Below are positions 16,660 through 23,116 of a DNA stretch of 43,439 bases, in pieces. The translations under genes and the position numbers were made by a program. This DNA comes from Planctomycetota bacterium (lineage in GTDB: Bacteria > Planctomycetota > Phycisphaerae > WQYP01). The notes beneath the pieces are model-generated. The model made no database searches and was not told the DNA's origin. It was given only the letters and a program-made list of their open reading frames with translations. The stretch lies in contig JAKAVA010000098.1 of the NCBI GenBank assembly GCA_021827645.1, forward strand, positions 1-43,439. The letters are read 5' to 3'. Position 1 is the first letter of the stretch. Every line of letters starts with the position of its first letter.

Positions 16660-17529
16660 ATGGCATCGGATTCAGAACTTGGCGTGTACTTGGAAGAAAT
16701 CAGCAAGTTGCCTTTGCTGACACCTGAGCGAGAGAAGGAATTGGCCGCGCTGATTCTCGCCGGCGATCAAGCTGCTCGAGATGAAATGATCCGTTCCAAT
16801 CTCCGGCTTGTTGTCAGTGTGGCGCGTCGTTTCAGTCATCGCGGACTTTCGCTGGCAGATATGATTGCCGAGGGTAACGTGGGGCTGATTCGCGCCGTTG
16901 AAATGTTCAATCCAAAATTTCAAACCCGCTTTAGTACCTATGCGACCTGGTGGATACGCCAAGCCATTCGCAAAGCCATTTCGACAACGGCAAGGCCGAT
17001 ACGTATACCGATTTACATGCAGGCTAAACTTGGTGAGATGAATGAAGCGGCGGCCCGATTTAAAAATCGAAAGGGACGCGCACCCGATCATAAGGAATTG
17101 GCCGACGCAATGGGTACAACCAAACGCCAGACTGCGCTGGTGGAACAGGCCAATAGAACTCGGCGCATCAATCTGCGAGCCGACGGTCCGGATAAATCTA
17201 AAACATCCGTTCACGAGGTAATCGTGGACTCGAAATGTCCGTCTCCCGGAGCCGAAATGGAGACTGCGGAAACGATCTCACTGATAAGGCACTTTGTGCG
17301 ATATTTAAGCGAACGCGAGGCGTCAATTCTCACATGGAGACATGGCTTGGACGGCAATCCTCCCTGTACCCTTGATCAGATTGCCAGGCGAGTTGATCTC
17401 ACTCGCGAACGAGTCCGACAAATTGAAAATCAGGCCACGACGAAACTTCACCACCTGATGCATGATCGAGAATATATGCTGGAAGAACCCAACCGCCGTG
17501 TCCGCGGGGCCATGCGAAAAATGGGATAG
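16660..17529 (+). CDS. RNA polymerase sigma-70 family factor
   Basis: This 289-residue factor has a short region 1.2 (YLEEISKLPLLTPERE) and a full region 2 (NLRLVVSVARRF, DMIAEGNVGLIRAVEMF, FSTYATWWIRQAIRKA). Region 3 starts at RPIRIP, and the region 4 helix-turn-helix is TLDQIARRVDLTRERVRQIE. It lacks the large N-terminal region 1.1 of RpoD, so it is a group 2 or RpoH/RpoD-like alternative sigma rather than an ECF factor. It is also degenerate compared with RpoD at some positions, for example SILTWRHGLDG. GGAG lies about nine bases before ATG 16660. Its stop is only 3 bases from that of the convergent helicase gene. Which genes it controls is unknown. Confidence 0.9.
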   Translation: MASDSELGVYLEEISKLPLLTPEREKELAALILAGDQAARDEMIRSNLRLVVSVARRFSHRGLSLADMIAEGNVGLIRAVEMFNPKFQTRFSTYATWWIRQAIRKAISTTARPIRIPIYMQAKLGEMNEAAARFKNRKGRAPDHKELADAMGTTKRQTALVEQANRTRRINLRADGPDKSKTSVHEVIVDSKCPSPGAEMETAETISLIRHFVRYLSEREASILTWRHGLDGNPPCTLDQIARRVDLTRERVRQIENQATTKLHHLMHDREYMLEEPNRRVRGAMRKMG

Positions 17530-17532
17530 CAT

Positions 17533-20016
17533 CTATGAACCGGCGTCAAGTCTTTCAAGTTTAGCGAATGCAATCACAAGCGTCTTACGGCCCACTTTTC
17601 GGAAATCGATAACGGCCTTCGAGTTATCCCCATTTTCAAAATATTCCTCTACGCGCCCCACACCGAATATCGGATGTCTTACCAGCATCCCACGGTGAAA
17701 CGCCGCTGTGGAGGTTGTTGAGCCTCGGAGAGTATCAGGCGTAACCGATGGAAGTCCTTGCGGACGCCTGGGATAATATTGGACATTATCCCGAAAGCCG
17801 GGCGATCCGGCAGGACGCGATTGTCGAAATGCATCAAATAATTCAATGCAATCTTTTGGCAACTCCGCCACGAAGCGCGAAGGGTTCCGACTCTCTCCAT
17901 AACCGCGTGTCATTCGACTCAGGGCGCCGGTAAGGATCAGACGTTTCTTGGCCCGGGTCATGCCAACAAATGCCAATCGGCGTTCTTCTTCCATGTCGGT
18001 ATCGTCACGCCCCGATTTGGCAAATGACCGCGACATCGGCAGCGTTCCCTCTTCAAGTCCAATCATGATCACCAAGGGAAACTCTAATCCTTTGGCGGCG
18101 TGGAGGGTCATGAGAGTGACTGCACCGCGTTCATCTTTAAGTTTATCGACATCCGAGACCAGCGTAACCTGCTCCAGATATTCGGTCAGTGTTCCAGTGG
18201 GATTCTGTGTCGTAAACTCGGCTGCCACATTAATTAATTCCAGCAGATTATTGACGCGCTCTACCTCCTCGGCCTCGCGCTTATCATGATCAATAAGCTT
18301 GAAAAGACGGAGCAGCCTGTCCATCAACGCCGCCACACCATGGAGTGAACGACTTTTTCCGCGTGATGAATCCGGATTCTGAATTTCATCCGCGTCAATT
18401 GCGCCGTCGAGTCCAATTTCCTCCTCCTGCGACGACGCAGATACGGTCGGAAAGGGTTCGTTCACGTCAACATCCGCTGCAAAATCGGGTACCGGTGCAT
18501 CAGCATCGTCAATGTCATCAGAAAATTCGGCGCCATCGATATTTTCGACCGAAGAATCCTCGGCCTGATTGATGAGGCTCGAAAATTCAGCGCGGCAGGC
18601 AGCCATGTGGGTGGCGAAGAGTACGGCGGCAGCGGCGGCTTTTTTGGTCAGGCCGCCAATCTCCTGCGCATGCCGACACGCCTCCACCAGATTGATCTGC
18701 TTTTCCTGCGCGAAGGAGATGATGCGATCGACACTCCCGGGCCCGATACCGCGGGTGGGCACATTAATAATTCGTTCAAAACTTACACGATCCGACGGGT
18801 TAACCAGCAGACGCATATACGCGAGCGCGTCTTTAACCTCCTTGCGGGCGTAAAATTCTGTTCCGCGCACAATCTGATAAGGAATTGCCGCCTCCATGAG
18901 TGAATCTTCCAGCACCCGGGAGAGGGAATTGATCCGATAAAGAACCGCCATCTCATCCCAGCGCATCTTCTGTTTGTCGAACATGTCACGCAGTTCCCGC
19001 GCTACGTTACGGGCTTCCTCGCGTTCATCGGCGGCGAAGATAATTTTGATCAAAGCCCCCTGTTCATTATTCGTCCAGAGGGATTTGTTTTTGCGTTGGA
19101 CGTTGTTGGTAATCAGTGCAGACGCCGCCTTGAGAATCGTCTTGGTGCTGCGATAATTCTGTTCCAGCCGGACCACTTTGGCGTTGGGGAAGTGCTGCTC
19201 AAAGTCGAGGATATTTCCGAGATTGGCTCCCCGCCAACCATAGATGGATTGGTCGGGGTCACCGGTTGCGCAGATGTTTTGATGCTTGAGGGCAAGCATG
19301 TGGCAGATGAGAAACTGAGCGTGGTTGGTATCCTGATATTCGTCAATCAGGATGTACTGAAACCGATCCTGCAACTGCGTGCGAATCTCTGCGTTATCGC
19401 GAAGCAGCATCGCCATTCGAAGCAGAAGATCGTCAAAATCGACTGCCTTATTCTCCTTCAGCAGCTGCTCATATGCGGCAAAGGCCCGGGCGATGTTGCG
19501 CGACGAAAAGTCGGTATTCTGGGCAGCAAATTGTTCGGCCAGCTGAAGACGGTTTTTGCTCTTGCTGATTGCCGAAAGCAGGCGGGCGGGCGGCAGAAGT
19601 TCAGCGCTGATACCGGCACGATCCAGCGCCAGTTTGGCAATTTTGGCCTGATCCGATCCGTCCAGAATATTAAAGCTTGGATCAAGTCCCGCGGCGGCTG
19701 CAAACTCGCGAAGCAATCGGGCACAGAGACTGTGAAATGTCGCGACCGTAACATCGGCTCGCTGCCGCCCGGGCAGAAAAGTCAGCAGTTCGCCAACACG
19801 CTGGCGCATTTCTCCGGCGGCCTTGTTGGTAAAAGTGACCGCAAGAATGTTCACCGGCGCGATACCGACTGATACCAGATAGGCCACTCGTCGGGTAATG
19901 GTGCGCGTCTTACCTGATCCGGCACCCGCCAAAACCAGAAGCGGTCCATCGACATGCGTGACGGCTTCAATTTGCTCGGGAGTTAAATCTGCAAGGATAT
20001 CTATCGTGTCCGCCAT
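17533..20016 (-). CDS. UvrD/PcrA/Rep-type superfamily 1 DNA helicase
   Basis: This 827-residue 3'-5' DNA helicase acts in excision repair, replication restart and removal of bound proteins. Motif order is intact: Q-motif LTPEQIEAV; motif I LAGAGSGKTRTI (about 29-40); TFHSLCARLLR; DEYQDTNHAQ (motif II); GDPDQSIYGWRGA (motif III); LEQNYRS (motif IV); TLHAAKGLEFPLV; and EEERRLAFVGMTRAK. PcrA/UvrD fits best by length and motif spacing; the exact paralogue is not certain. An unusually acidic insertion of about 65 residues rich in Asp and Glu lies at about 487-552. The C-terminal region (RHPIFGVGRV) matches the tail of PcrA/UvrD. A -10-like TATATT lies upstream on the minus strand. Confidence 0.94.
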   Translation of the reverse strand: MADTIDILADLTPEQIEAVTHVDGPLLVLAGAGSGKTRTITRRVAYLVSVGIAPVNILAVTFTNKAAGEMRQRVGELLTFLPGRQRADVTVATFHSLCARLLREFAAAAGLDPSFNILDGSDQAKIAKLALDRAGISAELLPPARLLSAISKSKNRLQLAEQFAAQNTDFSSRNIARAFAAYEQLLKENKAVDFDDLLLRMAMLLRDNAEIRTQLQDRFQYILIDEYQDTNHAQFLICHMLALKHQNICATGDPDQSIYGWRGANLGNILDFEQHFPNAKVVRLEQNYRSTKTILKAASALITNNVQRKNKSLWTNNEQGALIKIIFAADEREEARNVARELRDMFDKQKMRWDEMAVLYRINSLSRVLEDSLMEAAIPYQIVRGTEFYARKEVKDALAYMRLLVNPSDRVSFERIINVPTRGIGPGSVDRIISFAQEKQINLVEACRHAQEIGGLTKKAAAAAVLFATHMAACRAEFSSLINQAEDSSVENIDGAEFSDDIDDADAPVPDFAADVDVNEPFPTVSASSQEEEIGLDGAIDADEIQNPDSSRGKSRSLHGVAALMDRLLRLFKLIDHDKREAEEVERVNNLLELINVAAEFTTQNPTGTLTEYLEQVTLVSDVDKLKDERGAVTLMTLHAAKGLEFPLVIMIGLEEGTLPMSRSFAKSGRDDTDMEEERRLAFVGMTRAKKRLILTGALSRMTRGYGESRNPSRFVAELPKDCIELFDAFRQSRPAGSPGFRDNVQYYPRRPQGLPSVTPDTLRGSTTSTAAFHRGMLVRHPIFGVGRVEEYFENGDNSKAVIDFRKVGRKTLVIAFAKLERLDAGS

Positions 20017-20336
20017 TGGTTATCCGGGTAATCTCCGTCAAAAACCGAATTCAGCAATATAACACTTTTCTCGCGAAATCGCAGGCGGTTTAAGAAAATC
20101 CAGACGCTCAATCCGTAAATCGGCCTGATTATCTGTCCAAGACGGAACGATAGAATGAATTATGCTGCGGAATCACTATCCAAACTAAGGAATTCGATTT
20201 TTATCACGAGCTAATGCTTCCAAGTACGCATGGAAAAGAATCCTCCAAGAGGAATACATCGCGTCCACACTTTGACTATCCGTCGCAGGGTGCAGGATTT
20301 TAGGTTACGGTTTAGCGAGTTTTTAAGGAGTTGCGG
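20017..20336. other. Intergenic region between the helicase and aldo/keto reductase genes
   Basis: This divergent 320-base gap contains no convincing coding sequence, tRNA or repeat. TTGACT at 20272-20277 could be a -35 box for the reductase gene, but no good -10 follows at 16-18 nt. AAGGAG at 20325-20330 is the ribosome site of the next gene. Confidence 0.4.
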
Positions 20337-21230
20337 ATGCGATATCGGGTGCTTGGTTCGACAGGCCTGAAGGTTTCGGTCATTGGCGTGGGGACTTGGC
20401 AACTCGGCGGCGAGTGGGGCAAGGCTTTTACGACCGAAGAAGTGACGGATATGCTTGCGGAGGCAAGAAATCGGGGCGTGAATTTCATCGATACCGCAGA
20501 ATGTTACGGAGATCATGTCGCGGAACGGCTTATCGGCGCCGCCATCGGCAGAGCGAGAAAGGACTGGATTATTGCAACGAAATTCGGTCACAAATTTCAC
20601 AGCCACATGAATCGAATTGAGCCGCGATCGGCAGGCGAGATTGCGGTTCAACTGGAGGATTCACTGCGTGCTCTGGGTACGGATTATATCGATATCTATC
20701 AGTACCATTCGTGGGGGGATGAGCAGTTTGATGATATGGCGGTATTGGAATTTCTGAAAAAACAACAGCGAGCGGGGCGAATCCGTCACATCGGCGTATC
20801 GATATCCAAGAATACGAACATGCATCAGACCGGGCAATGTGCCTCCCGCGGGATTGAAGTATTACAGGTCATTTATAACCGCCTGGATCGCGCCCCGGAA
20901 AAGGAAGTCTTGCCGAGCGCCAGGGGCCAGAATGTGGGTGTGCTGGCGCGCGTTCCGCTGGCCAGCGGCCTGCTGAGCGGCAAATACAAGCCGGGGGTTG
21001 AGTTCCCGGCGGACGATGTCCGGGCGGGTCATGATCGGGCCCTGCGTGAAGCGCGTCTTGCCGAGGTGGAGAGAATCGCCCGCGAAGAGGTTCCGGCCGG
21101 GATGGCGATGTCGCAGTGGGCGCTGGCGTGGTGCCTGAAGAATCCGGCGGTAACAGCGGTGATTCCGGGGTGCAAATCGGTGGAGCAGGTGCGGGCCAAC
21201 GCCCGTGCGGGGGACATTGAGCTTCAATAG
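20337..21230 (+). CDS. Aldo/keto reductase
   Basis: This 297-residue (beta/alpha)8-barrel NADPH-dependent oxidoreductase has the family opening YRVLGSTGLKVSVIGVGTW. The catalytic tetrad is visible: FIDTAECYG (Asp and Tyr), the Lys in WIIATKFGHK and the His in IYQYHSW. The C-terminal cofactor region VTAVIPGCKSVEQVRAN is also present. ATG 20337 is preferred to TTG 20331 because AAGGAG sits six bases upstream. The gene stands alone between the helicase and the arsR group. A second, only distantly similar aldo/keto reductase lies at 39084. The substrate is unknown. Confidence 0.9.
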   Translation: MRYRVLGSTGLKVSVIGVGTWQLGGEWGKAFTTEEVTDMLAEARNRGVNFIDTAECYGDHVAERLIGAAIGRARKDWIIATKFGHKFHSHMNRIEPRSAGEIAVQLEDSLRALGTDYIDIYQYHSWGDEQFDDMAVLEFLKKQQRAGRIRHIGVSISKNTNMHQTGQCASRGIEVLQVIYNRLDRAPEKEVLPSARGQNVGVLARVPLASGLLSGKYKPGVEFPADDVRAGHDRALREARLAEVERIAREEVPAGMAMSQWALAWCLKNPAVTAVIPGCKSVEQVRANARAGDIELQ

Positions 21231-21317
21231 TCATACGCTGCGGTAAGTCGAACCGCCAGCCCGGAAGAGTTTTGAGAACGCGACGGTGGACCTCTCCCAC
21301 CCACGGTGTTGCACCAC

Positions 21318-21345
21318 TTGACATATTCCCATAATGGAATATAAT
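21318..21345 (+). promoter_or_regulatory. Consensus promoter of arsR (predicted leaderless)
   Basis: TTGACA (21318-21323), 16 nt, TATAAT (21340-21345): both boxes match consensus exactly. Six bases separate the -10 from the ATG at 21352, which puts +1 on the start codon. This is the best promoter in the window and would be strong if unrepressed. Confidence 0.75.
21323..21342. promoter_or_regulatory. Inverted-repeat operator between the -35 and -10 of arsR
   Basis: ATATTCC (21323-21329) and GGAATAT (21336-21342) are perfect inverted repeats around a 6-bp centre. They fill the spacer and overlap both promoter boxes. This is the expected site for autorepression by the adjacent ArsR-type protein. 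Confidence 0.6.
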
Positions 21346-21351
21346 AATGTC

Positions 21352-21696
21352 ATGGCTCGAACACCCACGACTTTCGATGTTTTTAACGCGATCGCGGAAC
21401 CCAAGCGGCGTGAACTGATGAATCTGCTTCAAAGCGGCGCCCGAACGGTAAACGCCATTGCGGAAATGCTTGGCTGGCGGCAGCCGCAGGTTTCCAAGCA
21501 TCTTGCGGTGCTGCATCGTGTCGGGCTGGTGCAGTCGGAGGCGCGCGGGCGCGAGCATTATTATCGCCTCGATGCGGCGGGACTCAGGGAGATTCATGAA
21601 TGGACAGCGACATTTGAAGAATATTGGGAGCACCAGTTGGTGCGGATCAAACAGCACGCGGAAGAAAAAGCCCGCATGGCAAAGCGGCGGGATTAA
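21352..21696 (+). CDS. ArsR-family winged-helix repressor
   Basis: This 114-residue protein has a compact winged helix-turn-helix: FDVFNAIAEPKRRELMNLL, the recognition helix QPQVSKHLAVLHRVGLV and the wing EARGREHYYRL. No Cys pair like that of metal-sensing ArsR proteins is present. It belongs to the group normally paired with SRPBCC/AHSA1-domain proteins, and such a gene follows at 21740. ATG 21352 is chosen over an in-frame ATG at 21334 because the latter falls inside the promoter. There is no Shine-Dalgarno sequence, consistent with a leaderless mRNA. Confidence 0.9.
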   Translation: MARTPTTFDVFNAIAEPKRRELMNLLQSGARTVNAIAEMLGWRQPQVSKHLAVLHRVGLVQSEARGREHYYRLDAAGLREIHEWTATFEEYWEHQLVRIKQHAEEKARMAKRRD

Positions 21697-21739
21697 TGTT
21701 TGATAACGCTTTGCGCAGGATTTTTTGGAGTGCTTATTT

Positions 21740-22186
21740 ATGGAAACGATCACATGGCCTGAACGGTATCTGCTGCATGTTGAAAAGGAGATATTTATTC
21801 AGGCGCCGACATCCGTCACATTTGAGGCCCTGCTGGAACAAATCAGCTCGGGCCTCGATCGACCGGACGGGACGCCTGTACCGACAAAACTTGAACCGTG
21901 GCCCGGCGGGCGGTGGTATCGCGATCTGGGGCAGAATACCGGGCATTGGTGGGGCCATGTACAGGTGATCAAACCGCCTACGCTGCTGGAACTCTGCGGG
22001 CCGATGTTCATGTCGTACCCGGTGGCATCGCATGTGCAGTTCCGACTGACGGAAGTGGGCGGTGGGACACGGCTGGTGGTGGTGCACCGGGCGATGGGAG
22101 AAATTTTGCCGGAACATCGCGAGGGGGTTACCATGGGATGGCAACATATACTCTCGCGGGTAAAGGGGCGCTGCGGCGGGAAATGA
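21740..22186 (+). CDS. SRPBCC (AHSA1/START-like) domain protein
   Basis: This 148-residue small-ligand-binding helix-grip protein has the start VEKEIFIQAPTSVTFEALLE typical of the family, the WPGGRWYRDLG region and a GW-containing C-terminal helix (GVTMGWQHILSRV). It lies 43 bases after the ArsR-type gene in the same direction, an arrangement common for this pair. Its ligand is unknown. ATG 21740 has GGAG about 10 bases upstream; a TTG at 21725 is less likely. The C-terminus is slightly short for the family. Confidence 0.8.
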   Translation: METITWPERYLLHVEKEIFIQAPTSVTFEALLEQISSGLDRPDGTPVPTKLEPWPGGRWYRDLGQNTGHWWGHVQVIKPPTLLELCGPMFMSYPVASHVQFRLTEVGGGTRLVVVHRAMGEILPEHREGVTMGWQHILSRVKGRCGGK

Positions 22187-22237
22187 GCTTCGATGTGCGG
22201 GTTATGATAGGCCAAATATTTTTTCAGGAGTACATTC

Positions 22238-22739
22238 ATGCTTAAACATCTCATAGCGGACATGCTGGAAAAACATCAGGAAAAAAATGCTCATGCCGAT
22301 GCTGGCGGACATTCCGGCTGAGAAGATGACAGCCCAGCCAATTGCAGGAATGAACCACCCAGCGTGGCTGCTGGGCCATCTGCTCGGGCTTGAGCAGAAG
22401 GTGATTACGGGCGTGATGGGCAAAACCGTCCAAGAACCCCTCGATGCCAACTGGTGGGATATTTACGGGATCGGCTCGACGCCCAAAGCGGAGCCGAAAC
22501 TTTACAAACCCAAGCCATTTTATATTGAGGGGCTTAAGGAATCGGTCGGGAAGATCGCAGCATACATCCGCCAATTGTCTGATGCCGATCTGCAGAAGCC
22601 CATGCCGGATGCGGACTTGGCCAAGCATTTCCCCGCCATAGCCAATCTGCTCATCGTGCTGCCGACGCACCGAGCCTATCATACGGGCCAGTTGGCGACA
22701 TGGCGGAAAGCGGCGGGACTGCCACACGTGGGCATGTGA
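22238..22739 (+). pseudogene. DinB-family protein gene split by an A7 tract (frameshifted or slippage-expressed)
   Basis: ATG 22238, with AGGAG seven bases upstream, opens a frame reading MLKHLIADMLEKHQEK that then drifts out of frame at A7 (22281-22287). In the next frame the sequence continues as a DinB-like four-helix protein: MLADIPAEKMTAQPIAGMNH, PAWLLGHLLG, and the HxxxH of THRAYHTGQL near the end. Six A's instead of seven would join the two into a single protein of about 166 residues that begins as DinB proteins normally do. This could be a sequencing or assembly error, a true frameshift, or transcriptional slippage. Internal initiation at 22287 would give 150 residues lacking helix 1. 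DinB-like proteins are putative metal-dependent thiol transferases. Confidence 0.65.
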
Positions 22740-22803
22740 AAAAGACCCGCAGGGAAGATCGCCGTGCGTGGGCGGATGATGGAACACCGGAGGAGCATCA
22801 GCA

Positions 22804-23055
22804 ATGCCAGGGATGCCTACCTTTGGAATGCTATTTGATGGGATACTCTTCATCCTCGCGCTTTGGTGGTTGAAGGAAATGTTCGGCCGGATACGCGAAG
22901 ATTGGAGCGAGGTGCGCAATCCGGAAACGGAACTCATTCCGCGACTGGTCGTGATCGGGCTCTGGCTGCTGACGGCGCTGGTGGCAATGTTTGCACTCTC
23001 AGTACTGATCATGATCGTCACCGGCATCGCTACAGGGCTCAGGTCCATGTTTTAA
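22804..23055 (+). CDS. Small two-helix membrane protein
   Basis: This 83-residue protein has two hydrophobic segments. The first covers about residues 6-24 (GMLFDGILFILALWWL), followed by a charged loop (KEMFGRIREDWSEVRNPETE). The second is long, at about residues 46-78 (LVVIGLWLLTALVAMFALSV and onward). GGAGGAG nine bases before the ATG is among the strongest ribosome sites in the window, which supports a real gene. It lies between the DinB and polA genes in the same direction. I recognise no family. Confidence 0.65.
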   Translation: MPGMPTFGMLFDGILFILALWWLKEMFGRIREDWSEVRNPETELIPRLVVIGLWLLTALVAMFALSVLIMIVTGIATGLRSMF

Positions 23056-23116
23056 CCACCATCTCCTGCGGGGACGTAAGGGGGCATGGAAGGCGTAAAT
23101 CGGTTATTTTTGTAGC

